64,000 nucleotides of DNA. Source: Naumovozyma dairenensis CBS 421 (taxonomy: Eukaryota > Ascomycota > Saccharomycetes > Saccharomycetales > Saccharomycetaceae). The DNA is taken from positions 434,001 to 498,000 of the forward strand of contig NC_016487.1 in the NCBI RefSeq assembly GCF_000227115.2. The letters are read 5' to 3'. Both the position numbers and the translations under genes were made by a program. A model generated the notes under the pieces. The model made no database searches. It saw only the letters and a list, made by a program, of their open reading frames with translations, and was not told where the DNA came from. Below, one piece after another: positions 1 to 11,224 of this stretch (position 1 is its first letter; each line of letters begins with the position of its first letter).

Positions 1-1
1 A

Positions 2-445
2 CTGCTTGAAAGGAAAAAATCATCATCTATGAATGAGAATGATTCCAGCCTTAATCAAAATTGTTCATTTACTTATATTTCAGCTGATAAAGGATTCCCA
101 CTGATTCCCAAAGGTTACATAAATTCCAAAAGGGAAACTGAATTTGAACTGCTTCAGAAGTATTTGAAACAGAAAGATGGTTCTTCCAATACTTCTTCTT
201 CATTTAGACCAATAATAATGCGTCCAGGGTTTATGTTTGACGAAACATTAAATACAGGAACAAGATCCTACCTTAATAGCGTGTTGTCAGCATTGGATAA
301 CACAAATCAATCACTCTTCCAAAATAAATTGCCCTTTATAAGACCAACAGTTTCTACTCAAGCAGTTAGTAATTGTTTGATTTCGGAAATCAAAGATAAG
401 AATTTCACTGGGGTGGTTTCCTTAGAGGAAATCTTAAAATTTTAG
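2..445 (+). CDS. COQ11: COQ11, C-terminal part (cut by window edge)
   Basis: The reading frame is open from the first bases and ends with TAG at 445, so only the C-terminal part of about 147 codons is present. It resembles S. cerevisiae Coq11 (YLR290C), an atypical short-chain dehydrogenase-like protein of the mitochondrial coenzyme Q synthesis complex. Visible family segments are the stretch around YISADKGFPLIP, the following YINSKRE (the YxxxK-like region of the NDUFA9-type fold), RPIIMRPGFM, and the terminal VVSLEEILKF. The Met at 29 is internal and not the real start. It converges on GUF1 with a 70-bp gap, the same pairing as YLR289W/YLR290C. The identification is strong from sequence plus gene order. 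Confidence 0.88.
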   Translation: MLERKKSSSMNENDSSLNQNCSFTYISADKGFPLIPKGYINSKRETEFELLQKYLKQKDGSSNTSSSFRPIIMRPGFMFDETLNTGTRSYLNSVLSALDNTNQSLFQNKLPFIRPTVSTQAVSNCLISEIKDKNFTGVVSLEEILKF

Positions 446-515
446 CTTTTTTTGTTTAGAATATATAGTTTAATTTACTTACTTATTTACAAGTATTTTT
501 TGTCTTTGCATTCAC

Positions 516-2492
516 TCATCTACTCAAAAATGCCCTATATGCTTCAGGATTAATCTGAACATTACCAATGCTCTTCATCTTTTGCTTACCTTCTTTTTGT
601 TTAGCTAACAGTTTTTTCCTTCTTGAAACATCAGATGCATGTAATTTGGCCAACACATCCTTCCTTTGTGCCTTTATCGTTTCTCTTGCAATAATCTTGT
701 TACCATTCATCCTCGCTTGAATGACAACTTCATATAATTGTGACTTAATATATTCTTTGAATTTAACTACCCATTCTTTTCCTTTCCTTGTAACTTCAGA
801 CCGATGTATGATTTGAGATAATGCATCAATACTTTTACCATTGACGCACAATTCCAATTTAATAATATCTGAATCTCGATTACCAATATCAACATAATCC
901 AAGTTACCATATCCTTTCGTCAATGACTTTAATTTACCGAAGAAATCATCTACTAAATTCGATAACGGGAGATTATATTTTATCACTACATCATTACCAT
1001 CATTATCATACTGGACATCAATTTGTTCCCCTCTATTATTATCACATAGTGTTATCACTTTACCTAAATATTCTTGAGGTGTTTTGATTGTAGCTTCTAC
1101 ATAAGGCTCTTGAAATCCGATGGCTTTTTGCATCTTACCATTATGTCTGCAAAGTGAATTTAATTGTGGGAAATCATCCGGATTCGTAATGACACTTTCA
1201 GTACCATCTTGAAATTTAACAACATACGGTACCGTTGGCTGTGTAATAATTAATTGTGAATTATTATATTCTTTCTCTAACCTTTCTTTAAAGACACTGG
1301 CATGCAAAGTTCCTAAAAACCCTAATCTCCAACCTTGTCCTAATGCATTTGAACTCTCCTTCTGCAAATTCACGGATCTGTCATTGAGGACTAATTTTTG
1401 AATATTATCATCCATGGATTTGAAATCAATTCCATCTGCTGGAAATGCTCCAACAAAAACCATAGGTTGTGGTTTAATGAATCCTGGTAAGGGTTTAGTC
1501 TTAGTTTCTTGACCCAATTTCATAAATGTATCACCTACTTGTGCATCTCGTGAATCTTTCATACTTACAATAATATATCCTACTTGTCCAGTTTGTAATT
1601 GCCCAATACTAACTCTCGTTGGAAACATAATACCAATATCCTTAATTTCATAACTCTTCCCTGTAGATGCACTAATCACTTTATCATTAACCTTAATATT
1701 GCCATCTACAACTTTAATCAGTAATATTACCCCCAAATATGAATCATACCATGAATCTAAAAGCATCCCTCTAAATGGTGCCCTATGATCACCGCTAGGT
1801 GATGGTATGTTGGTAATAATAGCAGGGATTAAGTCTTGCATAACTCCACTCCCGGTTTTCCCACTAACCTTGATAATATCATCTTTCTTAATCTCTTTGA
1901 AATTTTTTAGAATATCATCCATACATAATTTCAATTGGTAATCATCAACGAGGTCTACTTTATTAATACAGGGTATGATTTTTAAATTCATTCCCAGCGC
2001 CATCTTATAAAATGCCACACTTTGAGCTTGTACTTTCTTAATAGCATCGACTAAGAAAACGACACCATCACAAGCCCTCATCGAACTCATAACTTCACTC
2101 TTAAAATCCACATGTCCTGGGGTATCAATTAACTGTAAAATATAACCGTCATGGAATAGAGTACAACTTTGCGCCTTAATCGTAATACCTCTTTCCCTTT
2201 CCACTTCTAACGTATCAAGAATTTGACTTCTTGTTGAGGAGACATCTTGTGATATCACATTAGTTAATTGCAAGAAGCGATCACTTAAAGTGGATTTACC
2301 ATGATCAATATGTGCAATTATGGAAAACGTTCGGAGTTTCGATTGAGGTGTGGTATTTAATTTATCTTTAATTTCCTTCACTGTTATGGCGTGCGTATTA
2401 TGATTAGGTCGTATTTGATTAAATATGTTCAGCCGTTTCAATAGCAATCTTCTCATCCTCACAACCGGTGCTTCTATTTGTCTATACAACAA
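516..2492 (-). CDS. GUF1: Mitochondrial elongation factor 4, LepA-type GTPase
   Basis: This encodes a 658-residue LepA/EF4 GTPase, close to the 645 residues of S. cerevisiae Guf1. The family binds mitochondrial ribosomes and supports translation under stress. GTPase motifs are clear: AHIDHGKST at 60-68, DTPGH at 123-127 and NKVD at 177-180. They are followed by domain II and the LepA-specific C-terminal region ending in a Lys-rich tail. The first 50 residues are rich in Arg and Lys and poor in acids, fitting a mitochondrial presequence. The start at 2492 is used because it keeps this presequence; Met13 is an alternative. It is divergent from MEC3 with 254 bp between them, which must hold both promoters. 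Confidence 0.95.
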   Translation of the reverse strand: MLYRQIEAPVVRMRRLLLKRLNIFNQIRPNHNTHAITVKEIKDKLNTTPQSKLRTFSIIAHIDHGKSTLSDRFLQLTNVISQDVSSTRSQILDTLEVERERGITIKAQSCTLFHDGYILQLIDTPGHVDFKSEVMSSMRACDGVVFLVDAIKKVQAQSVAFYKMALGMNLKIIPCINKVDLVDDYQLKLCMDDILKNFKEIKKDDIIKVSGKTGSGVMQDLIPAIITNIPSPSGDHRAPFRGMLLDSWYDSYLGVILLIKVVDGNIKVNDKVISASTGKSYEIKDIGIMFPTRVSIGQLQTGQVGYIIVSMKDSRDAQVGDTFMKLGQETKTKPLPGFIKPQPMVFVGAFPADGIDFKSMDDNIQKLVLNDRSVNLQKESSNALGQGWRLGFLGTLHASVFKERLEKEYNNSQLIITQPTVPYVVKFQDGTESVITNPDDFPQLNSLCRHNGKMQKAIGFQEPYVEATIKTPQEYLGKVITLCDNNRGEQIDVQYDNDGNDVVIKYNLPLSNLVDDFFGKLKSLTKGYGNLDYVDIGNRDSDIIKLELCVNGKSIDALSQIIHRSEVTRKGKEWVVKFKEYIKSQLYEVVIQARMNGNKIIARETIKAQRKDVLAKLHASDVSRRKKLLAKQKEGKQKMKSIGNVQINPEAYRAFLSR

Positions 2493-2746
2493 AGTCTTGA
2501 ATAGTTCTTTTAAATCTGTTATTATTGGATTTTAACCTTAATAAATAGTTTCGAGACCATAACAATCTTAAGTGTTGATGCTACGCGATGCACGTAGAAC
2601 TATAAACATCACTATATATAAGCTGTCGATAGTGCTCAGCCCAAATAATACTGACTGGGCTGTATAGACCTTATCCAAGAGCTCTATTCGATTATGGTAA
2701 ACAAGTTAAGTTGAACAGAAGGCACGGTCTACAGAAATAAAGGATT

Positions 2747-4267
2747 ATGAAATTGAAATTAACTATTAATGGTTCAATATTTCCCGATGATTATAAACTT
2801 TTACAGACAACTATAACGACGATAGCATCACTTAGGAAGACTGCCATTTTACGGTTTACCAATGAACGACTAGTGATAATATCAACCCCCAAAACTTTTA
2901 CAACTAATAACAACAATAATACTACACTACAAGCTGATACAGGTCAATTATGGTGTTCCATCCCGAAAGATGTTTTCATTCAATACACCATTGACTCCAT
3001 GAGAGAATTGGATACTATCACCATGGAATGTAATTGTGACACTTTATTAAGTGCTTTTAAGAAATATGACCGTATTTTGAGCCAAGGATCTTCTTCTGAT
3101 ATGTTAATAAAATTACAAGCCGTACAGGATTGGAATAATAATTATCCCAATAACAACAATAATAATAATAATAATGGTAAACTCGATACTAAGAATAACA
3201 AACAAATTAGACAGAGCCCAATACATGCTCTATCAATAAAATTCGATGAGTTTGTACATACGAGAGGTGGATCAGCAGTAATGGAGGATGAATATCAAAT
3301 GGATGATGACAATAATAACAAAAACGCTCATAATCATTACTATTTCATGGGGAATAGTAAGAAAATTCAACATTCATTTAAAATACCGGTGAAATTATTG
3401 CTTAGATCACAAGATCATAAAATTCAAGAACCATTAGTTAACCATGATAGAATTGTAATATACAAATTACCATCTATCGGTGGGGAATTTGGAGGTGCCT
3501 TCCATAATTTTATCAAAAGAATAGAGAGATATAATAATGTTACTAATATAAAACTTACTGGGAAGAAATGTCTAGATGATGTCGATTCACATGATAATAA
3601 ATCAATTTTATGCATAGGGGTTGATGAAACAAATTGGCATTTAGAAATTTCGTGGAATGGTCCATTGGATACGATCATTCAAGATACTGATGATTTACAG
3701 CCGGATGTATTGGATGACAGTCCAAGAGACATGCATGAAAAACGACAGCAACTACAATCATCATCATTGAAAGTGGTATCATCTCAACATTCTACTATTG
3801 GATCTCCAAACAAGAGAAGGAGAATAGGTGGTACAGAGATAGGTTCTCTCATATCACCCCATAATGACGAAGATGCGTACATTGCAGATATGTATAGGAT
3901 TGAAGATAGTGAACTAGCAAATTACCCTTTAGGAAAAAGACAAACACAGACACAGACAGAAACCCAGTCGGGGAATGGAAGGATACGAGACAATAATTTG
4001 GAAAATGTTTCCGAATTGGTTGAAAGAGCAGAACAAGAGAGTTCATCACTTCATGAGGTGATGTTACGAAGTAGGGATTGGAAAGTTTGTGGGAAATTAT
4101 ATGCAGCATTTGAAGATGTTGCTCTTGCTATTGCTCATGATCATTCTCTTGTATTTCATTGTTCTTTGGATCGTGGGACGTCGGAAGACAGTAACGATTT
4201 GGAACAACCGAGAGAAAAGGGTCAAATAGTCTATTATATTGCTCGTTCCAAAGGGCTGTCAATTTGA
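2747..4267 (+). CDS. MEC3: DNA damage checkpoint clamp subunit Mec3
   Basis: This encodes a 506-residue homolog of Mec3 (474 residues in S. cerevisiae), a subunit of the 9-1-1-like Rad17-Mec3-Ddc1 sliding clamp, which is loaded at DNA lesions and activates Mec1. The N-terminus (MKLKLTINGS) and the block around TGQLWCSIPKDVF and TITMECNCDTLL are highly family-like. So is the C-terminal region with EQESSSLHEVM, RDWKVCGKLYAAFEDV and the terminal YYIARSKGL. Low-complexity insertions account for the extra length: poly-Asn at about 135-142, acidic and Asn runs near 186-194, and a Gln/Thr repeat near 400. The ORFs on the opposite strand are shadows. Gene order GUF1-MEC3-RPS30 is as in S. cerevisiae. 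Confidence 0.95.
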   Translation: MKLKLTINGSIFPDDYKLLQTTITTIASLRKTAILRFTNERLVIISTPKTFTTNNNNNTTLQADTGQLWCSIPKDVFIQYTIDSMRELDTITMECNCDTLLSAFKKYDRILSQGSSSDMLIKLQAVQDWNNNYPNNNNNNNNNGKLDTKNNKQIRQSPIHALSIKFDEFVHTRGGSAVMEDEYQMDDDNNNKNAHNHYYFMGNSKKIQHSFKIPVKLLLRSQDHKIQEPLVNHDRIVIYKLPSIGGEFGGAFHNFIKRIERYNNVTNIKLTGKKCLDDVDSHDNKSILCIGVDETNWHLEISWNGPLDTIIQDTDDLQPDVLDDSPRDMHEKRQQLQSSSLKVVSSQHSTIGSPNKRRRIGGTEIGSLISPHNDEDAYIADMYRIEDSELANYPLGKRQTQTQTETQSGNGRIRDNNLENVSELVERAEQESSSLHEVMLRSRDWKVCGKLYAAFEDVALAIAHDHSLVFHCSLDRGTSEDSNDLEQPREKGQIVYYIARSKGLSI

Positions 4268-4853
4268 AACCGAAAGTCTTATAAGTGAACAAGATAGTTT
4301 ACCGGCACTTAACTTATACATATATATATACAGCAATGAATATAAATAACATACACGGAATTGTAGACAGTAAATTGGGCCTATCGATATCTACAGACAT
4401 TTATATATATATCCATTATGCGACACTGGCCTATACCTAAAGCGTGTGTCCGTAACGGTACTTCCTTCCCAGACAAGTATCCGTGGAGGTTTCCCGGGTG
4501 TTTCCTCATAAAGAAAATTAGAAAGGACTTCTGTGACCGTCAATAATAGACGCCCGTACATTATTTACCTTTTTAAACAAATCCGAACATTTCACTTATA
4601 ACGGACATATCTGTTTAGGATCAGACTTTGCGTACTTTCAGGGAAAAACAAAATGGTCTTCATAATCTGAATAGACCTCAGCTTCTATGGAGGGTGTAGG
4701 CGATTTCTTTGTGCGACAGTGCACTGGTGGCCGTGAATGTAGTAGCTAAACAACCTAATTCAGCTATAGAAGATATACCTGAATATATATTAGCATATTA
4801 TGCAAATCTGAACTCAGATAAACCATACAAGAAAACTAAGTAAATCATTCAAA
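4268..4853. other. Intergenic region between MEC3 and RPS30
   Basis: This holds 586 bp with no convincing gene. It starts with AT-rich DNA, the probable MEC3 3' end, and then becomes GC-richer from about 4430. It contains a Rap1-like site (listed separately) and a weaker second candidate, CACCCGGGAAA read on the minus strand, near 4490-4502. This is expected of a ribosomal protein promoter. Confidence 0.6.
4550..4562 (+). promoter_or_regulatory. Rap1-like site upstream of RPS30
   Basis: The bases ACGCCCGTACATT match the Rap1 consensus ACACCCRYACAYM at all but one core position. The site lies about 290 bp before the RPS30 ATG and is followed by a T-rich stretch, the usual arrangement in yeast ribosomal protein promoters. 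Binding is inferred, not shown. Confidence 0.6.
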
Positions 4854-5466
<613 letters not shown>

Positions 5467-5897
5467 GTAAACTACAAAATATGAATAATATTATTAATCT
5501 TTCTAATTGAATTTTGTTTATCATATCTAAGTTTGTTTGGTCATATAACATTTATACTCTAACTAAATACTACAATACATTTTAATAGTCAATAAAAAAC
5601 TCTATACTCTATAGCTAAATGGTTAACGGTTACCAAAAACGGGACTACATGCTTCATTTGATTTCTTTGAATGCAACTGTCCCTTAGACTTGGCTGGCAA
5701 TCTGTTTTCTCACTACAATTCGTAATTGAACGTTTTTTTTTTTAAAAGTCTCATCGAAATTTTTCATCATTCAATGTATGTAATGGCAAAGCTAAACTAA
5801 AGAGACTTTTTAAAGAGAAGGGCACCATAAACTAAGCTAATAAGACGTCAACAGATACTTACCTTTCGCAATTTGGCCAACATTTATAACCCGTGAA
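5467..5897. other. Intergenic region, RPS30 to YLR287C homolog
   Basis: This 431-bp AT-rich spacer holds the RPS30 3' region and the promoter of the next gene. It has a T-run near 5736-5744. I see no gene or RNA in it. Confidence 0.5.
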
Positions 5898-6986
5898 ATG
5901 TCTGACGGTATAATAATAAGGAAACAAGATTTAGAAACACTCCTAGGATCAATCAGGTCCCAGTTCATAACACCATATAAAGATAACATTGAAGCTATAC
6001 ACGCGATTAGTAGTACTACTAAATTGGTCGATTCTTCACCATTAATTGAATTATCTAAATTATCGAAGATTATTAAAGCTCAAAGTACCAAGATTGGTAT
6101 TATAGTACAACCTGAAAAAATTATAGAATCAAATTTAACGGCGATTTACAAAGAATATAAAAACTTGGTGGAATCAATTTTTTACTTATTAAGTTTATTA
6201 CCATTATTTTATAATGATAAACATGATACATATGCTAAATTCTTCTTGAAGAAATTGGATGAACCATTATTGTCATTAATTAATGCATTAACGTTGTTGG
6301 TGGACGAAACTGAAATAAACTTAAAGAAGGAACAGAATTCTAATGATACTGAGGTTGTGGATAAGAATAGATTAATTTCCATCGGTATGATCTGGTCAGT
6401 TTGTGATACATTAGATGATCTCTCTAAGAAAGGTAACTTTGGATTACTAGGTGATTATATAAAGAGCAGTTCAAATTTAGTAGATGATGTTTTGAACGAT
6501 ATTGATGAGTGGTTTGAAGCTCCTGAATTAGGCAATGACGATGCATTTTTTCTTGACGACGAAAGTGATTCTGAGGAGGAGCAAGAAGTCAAAGGAGATA
6601 AAGATGATAAGGAAAAAGAAGATGCACTAGAAAGAATGAAGGTATTCCTAAAGGAATGGCAAACTAATTTAAAAATGATAAAATTATTATTGACCTCATT
6701 TAATAAATCTATATCGATGGATACACATAAATCTAAAGAAAACAATGCTGGTATGTTAGATAAGTTCCAAGAACTTCATTTAGAGTTAGGGAAGAAAATC
6801 GATGATTTTATTTCCGATATATTCATGAGCGATTCTAGCTTTCAAGCGGAAAATTTCGACGACACTATCCAACTACTAAACAGCGATCTAACTAAGATGG
6901 TCTCCATCATTAAAAAGTTAAGTAAAAATGATGCCAAGAAATCTAAATGGATTGAAGTATGGGACACCAAATATTTCAAGAAATAA
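5898..6986 (+). CDS. YLR287C homolog, cyclin-D-binding-protein-like family
   Basis: This encodes 362 residues, similar in length and position to S. cerevisiae YLR287C (355 residues), a cytoplasmic protein without a defined role. As far as I recall, that protein belongs to the GCIP/cyclin-D1-binding-protein-1-like all-helical family; this is knowledge of the family and not something a motif here proves. The sequence is mostly helical and Leu/Lys-rich. A strongly acidic linker at about 210-240 (DDESDSEEEQEV region) separates two helical halves. There is no signal peptide or membrane segment. It ends with a basic tail, YFKK. Start context and synteny support the ATG at 5898. Confidence 0.82.
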   Translation: MSDGIIIRKQDLETLLGSIRSQFITPYKDNIEAIHAISSTTKLVDSSPLIELSKLSKIIKAQSTKIGIIVQPEKIIESNLTAIYKEYKNLVESIFYLLSLLPLFYNDKHDTYAKFFLKKLDEPLLSLINALTLLVDETEINLKKEQNSNDTEVVDKNRLISIGMIWSVCDTLDDLSKKGNFGLLGDYIKSSSNLVDDVLNDIDEWFEAPELGNDDAFFLDDESDSEEEQEVKGDKDDKEKEDALERMKVFLKEWQTNLKMIKLLLTSFNKSISMDTHKSKENNAGMLDKFQELHLELGKKIDDFISDIFMSDSSFQAENFDDTIQLLNSDLTKMVSIIKKLSKNDAKKSKWIEVWDTKYFKK

Positions 6987-7702
6987 TACCTTCTTACTGT
7001 ACACTTGCCTTCCCTGCGACATATAATTCTGTAGAAATGATACATTACATAGCTCCTCAACAGTTTACTTTTTCCATCATCTTTGTTTAACCTTTGCTCA
7101 ATATATGTCGATTGTGACGTTATATTCTTTACGTAAAGTTGTCTAATCTAATTTTGGCGTCAAACATTTTTTGCTACGCGTTAACCAGCTTATCGGACTA
7201 ATGCGGTAATACGTAAACAAGCGACAACTGGGCAATTAAAACACACGCAATTTGCTTGGTAAAGTCTGGCTAACAATAAATTTGAGAATATGTTATACTT
7301 TCATATCAATCTAAGAAGGATAATAATAAGTGGACCTGTTATGAAAAACTGCAAACAAAGAGGCTAAAATGTTCCTTAATGCCAAGCAATAACCTGTGTT
7401 GTGAGTCAAGCTGTGCCGATGATATCTGTTTAGTTCTTTCCCTTACAGGAATTTGCTAGACCGGCCATTTAATTGCAAATATGGTTACAATACACTAAGG
7501 GGTTCTCTCTATAATATATAAACCGAACCTCTATTTGCAATATAAATTATGGTCTGGATATATCGTGAAGTCTTCTTGTTTTCAGAGCTATTATTGTGAC
7601 CAAATAAATACCGTACTCATCAAACTCAAACTCAAACTTTTGTTACAAATTTATTACAGCCTTTATTTTTTGCTTCGATATATTAAACTATTATAGAAAA
7701 GC
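6987..7702. promoter_or_regulatory. Upstream region of CTS1
   Basis: This is 716 bp without a gene. Candidate elements are an Ace2/Swi5-like AACCAGC at 7183-7189 directly after an ACGCGT, a TAAACAA at 7214-7220, and a TATATAAA box at 7515-7522 about 180 bp before the CTS1 ATG. In S. cerevisiae, CTS1 is activated by Ace2 in daughter cells, so the CCAGC core is plausible, but a single short match is weak evidence. Confidence 0.4.
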
Positions 7703-9787
7703 ATGCTACTCTTTTTTAACCTCTTATTTTCGTTAAACATATTTCTCAAGCTGATTTTGGCTACCGAAACAACTACCGACAAAAATATTGCTGTTTATTG
7801 GGGACAAAATTCAGCAGGGACACAGGAATCCCTCGCCACGTATTGCCAATCGTCTGATGCTGATATTTTTATATTGTCCTTCCTATATGAGTTCCCAAAT
7901 ACAAATCTAGACTTCTCCAATGCTTGTTCAGAACATTCAACTGACGGTATTTTACATTGCTCTCAAATCGCCCAAGATATCACTACATGCCAATCATTAG
8001 GTAAAAAGGTGCTTCTCTCTTTAGGTGGTGCAACTGGTACGTATGGATTTAGCAGTATAGCTGAAGCTACAGCATATGCTGAAACATTATGGAACCTTTT
8101 CGGTGAAGGTTCTACCACTGAAATACGCCCATTTGACTTTGCTGTTGTAGATGGTTTTGACTTCGATGTTGAAAATAACAACAGCGTAGGTTACTCAGCC
8201 TTAGTTCAAAAGCTAAGATCGTTATACGAAACTGGGTCAAAACAATACTATATATCGGCCGCTCCTCAATGTCCTTATCCTGACGTTTCTGTTGGCCCGT
8301 TGTTAGAATCTGAAAATATCGATTTTCTTTTCATTCAATTTTACAATAATTACTGTAATGTTGATAAACAATTTAACTGGGACACATGGTTAAATTATGC
8401 GGAGACCATCTCTCCAAATAGTGACATTAAATTGTTTTTAGGTTTACCAGGTTCTTCCACCGCGGCTGGTTCAGGCTACATTTCTGACCTTACCACTTTG
8501 GAATCAACAATTTCAAAAATATCTTCCACAAGTCATTTCGGTGGTATTGCATTATGGGATGCATCCCAAGCCTTTTCCAATCTGATTGAAGGTCAAACAT
8601 ATATCCATGAATTGAGAAAAATCTTAGATGGTTTATCAGCTTCTATAATCCCCACTTCTACTTCAATCTATTCTGAATCATTTTTGTCCACACCACTTAC
8701 CTCTCTTGCAGACTATGATATCATTACATCAACCCTTAGCCCAAGTAGTTCAATTTCCAGTACTATCACACCTGTGCCTCTCTCTTCCGTTCCCTATTCT
8801 AGTGTTCATCCGAAAACAGTCAATACAGTAGAAAAAAATGAGAAGTCCTTACATTTGGCTTCCATGTTTAGTTCAATGTCACAATCGATCACCATATCAG
8901 ACTACAATTCTCTTCTTCAATCTTTAAAAAATATACCCACTACTGTAGCTAGTACTCCGAAGTCATTTCAGCTTCATGGTGCAGAAACAACGAATACCAT
9001 AACAGCAACATCTGTATACTCTTCGCAGACTACAACCATATTAGAAACTACCGCAATTTCACGCTCTAGTACTCAGCAACAAGTCGAAGCCAATACTATA
9101 AATACAGAGGAACCAGACACGGGTATCCTACCTTTAACAACTACATTAGCTCCGACTGCTAGAACGGTGACGTCAGATACTATCAAATACGAAGATTCAT
9201 TCATCTCTAGCTTTACAAAAATTGAAGATAATATCGTCTCCACTAGCTTCCCTGAAGATATTCCAGTAACTTCCACTAATATTGCAAGCATAATTATTAC
9301 GTCGACGTTGGAACTACCTTTAGCTACATCTACATTTACAGAATTTCAAGACCATCATTCACATGGCACCCCTACTCTAACTCTTGAGGAGGCTGCTGTA
9401 ATTTCCACTACCATTATGGATGCAACGGATAATACGATTGCAGGTACTGTTATAACCACGACATTGGAACCAGCTAGCCCATCTACGACTAAGATACTAC
9501 CGCCTACAATTTTTAGTGCAGCAGCAACTCCATCTGGAGATTCAGCTGCACATACCATTGCTAAAGACCTAAACCAACAATATGCCAATGGATTATTAAA
9601 TGGAAAATCTGGTTGTACTGTCGGTGAAGTTGCATGTTCATTAAGAGGTCAATATTCTTTATGCGATGAATCAGGGGTGTGGCAATATATTGATTGTGCA
9701 GCCGGTACAACGTGTTTTGCATATGATTATGATAACGTGGTTCTGACCCAATGTGGATTCGTTTCGCAGAAAGCTCTATTCATGTAG
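7703..9787 (+). CDS. CTS1: Secreted endochitinase for cell separation
   Basis: This encodes a 694-residue glycoside hydrolase family 18 chitinase that degrades septal chitin so daughter cells can separate. A signal peptide covers about residues 1-20, followed by the catalytic barrel (about 25-315). The GH18 active-site signature DGFDFDVE is at 150-157, with the catalytic acid Glu157 intact. Residues 320-625 form a long Ser/Thr-rich, probably O-mannosylated linker. The C-terminal 65 residues are a six-Cys chitin-binding module (CBM19-like, starting near GCTVGEVAC). The protein is about 130 residues longer than S. cerevisiae Cts1 (562), nearly all in the linker. It lies between the YLR287C homolog and EFM7, as in S. 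cerevisiae. Confidence 0.96.
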   Translation: MLLFFNLLFSLNIFLKLILATETTTDKNIAVYWGQNSAGTQESLATYCQSSDADIFILSFLYEFPNTNLDFSNACSEHSTDGILHCSQIAQDITTCQSLGKKVLLSLGGATGTYGFSSIAEATAYAETLWNLFGEGSTTEIRPFDFAVVDGFDFDVENNNSVGYSALVQKLRSLYETGSKQYYISAAPQCPYPDVSVGPLLESENIDFLFIQFYNNYCNVDKQFNWDTWLNYAETISPNSDIKLFLGLPGSSTAAGSGYISDLTTLESTISKISSTSHFGGIALWDASQAFSNLIEGQTYIHELRKILDGLSASIIPTSTSIYSESFLSTPLTSLADYDIITSTLSPSSSISSTITPVPLSSVPYSSVHPKTVNTVEKNEKSLHLASMFSSMSQSITISDYNSLLQSLKNIPTTVASTPKSFQLHGAETTNTITATSVYSSQTTTILETTAISRSSTQQQVEANTINTEEPDTGILPLTTTLAPTARTVTSDTIKYEDSFISSFTKIEDNIVSTSFPEDIPVTSTNIASIIITSTLELPLATSTFTEFQDHHSHGTPTLTLEEAAVISTTIMDATDNTIAGTVITTTLEPASPSTTKILPPTIFSAAATPSGDSAAHTIAKDLNQQYANGLLNGKSGCTVGEVACSLRGQYSLCDESGVWQYIDCAAGTTCFAYDYDNVVLTQCGFVSQKALFM

Positions 9788-9983
9788 AGAAAAGCGAAAA
9801 TGGTACTATCAAATGCATCACTTAAATATTCCTTTTTACATTGGAAATAGAACAATCGGCTCTTTCGTTAAGCCAGTTCTACTTCTACAAACATTTATAT
9901 CATATAATTTTTGGACATTAATAAACGAAAATAACACATAATTTTGTTTTAGTATTACATAGAGAATTAAAAGTGTAGAAAAA

Positions 9984-10771
9984 TTACGAATGTTTTAGAT
10001 AATAAGCGTAGACACGTGCTCTCACCTCAGCGGGGCCTGCATCTTCCTCAAACATTGGTTTCCAATTGACCATTTCAATAAATTCCGGTGTTAATCCATG
10101 CTCTTTAGCGGTTTCGAAGAATTGTAAATCATCATCTAATAACCAAGGTCTGTGAGGTGAAAATACTACTAAAGCTTTACCATCTTTAGCCAACAGATCC
10201 TTTGTCGTGCTTAACAATTTATGATGTTCACTATGATTAAAGACTAGATCACTTAATATTATAAGATCGAACTTCAACGTTTCGCCATTCGCACTAGGTT
10301 TATCAGTAATATGTTTGACGATATCATCATATTTATTCCCCCAAATATAACCTTCGACGGCAATATTTTGGAAATCTCTTGGAATCTGTTCATCGGCATT
10401 GAATTGAATGTTACTTATCAATTCTGGATCAGGATAATCTGTGGAGACGACCATCTTAGCACCAATTAAGGCACTAACTATAGATGGTAATGCACCAGCG
10501 GCACCTAACTCTAAAACGTTTTTATTTTTAACTAAATTTGGGTACAAATCTAAATGTTTAGCAGTGTAAATACCGGCATTCCATAACAAATGGCCCCATA
10601 AAGGAGAGTTACCTACTAGACGTAATTTAATGGTTATCTTGTCAGATTTAGAAACATCTTTGTTAATGTTTGTTCTTTCGTATGTTGCGAAATGTGATTT
10701 CGGTGGTTCAGGGCGGAAATCGTTTGGTTCTTCAAACAATGCACCCCGTTGAGTGATTCTGTGTCGGACAT
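9984..10771 (-). CDS. EFM7: Protein N-methyltransferase Efm7/Nnt1, with apparent 1-base frameshift
   Basis: This is a seven-beta-strand SAM methyltransferase (family 16). S. cerevisiae Efm7/Nnt1 (261 residues) methylates the N-terminal region of translation elongation factor 1A. The SAM motif [12 protein letters not shown], the YPDP motif, [10 protein letters not shown] and the end VYAYYLK are all present. The uninterrupted frame runs to an ATG at 10826, but its first 28 residues are unlike the family. A second ATG at 10771 in another frame gives MSDTESLNG, identical to the start of the S. cerevisiae protein. It joins the main frame if the C run at 10744-10747 (G run on this strand) had five bases and not four, giving 262 residues. 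I take 10771 as the true start and the missing base as a probable sequencing error. Confidence 0.9.
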
Positions 10772-11224
10772 TTCGCCTATGTATAGTATGCTTTCGTAAT
10801 CGAACCAGGTCTTGTTGACAGACCATCTATGAATCCTGTCAAGAATACGTCAATCTCATCTCATCTCATCTAACTCGAAGTTTTTCGATATACAATTGTA
10901 GTCTTTTTTTTTTTTCAAACTTCGAGAAAATTAAGCCCTAAAGCCCCACATTAGAAATAAAACATGCCCTCGATTAGGGCTGATAATCCATGGAAACTAC
11001 CTCATTAACGCCGTTGGAGAAAGTCCAAACTCCGAAGGATCATAATAAGTACATTGATATATAAACGGGGAGTTTTCTAAAGCGAAGAGTGTATATATAC
11101 TGCTCTATAGTCTGGTTCTCTTTTCAGTTTCTCTAAAGAAGAAGCAGTTATAGAATCTTCGTTTTGAGCATTATTCAAGTATTTAAGTTTAAGGAAGCAA
11201 AACAGGAAGAAAACAAACTTACTT
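10772..11224. promoter_or_regulatory. Divergent promoter region, EFM7 and ECI1
   Basis: This region serves both genes. It has a short CATCT repeat at about 10855-10870, a T10 run near 10903 and a TATATAAA at 11058-11065, about 160 bp before ECI1. Peroxisomal genes such as ECI1 usually carry an oleate response element. The only candidate, CGGAG on the minus strand near 11027-11036, does not fit the consensus. Confidence 0.45.

Noticed and set aside
11020..11045. Oleate response element for ECI1
   Set aside because: The CGG/CCG spacing is suggestive, but the required TNA positions do not match.
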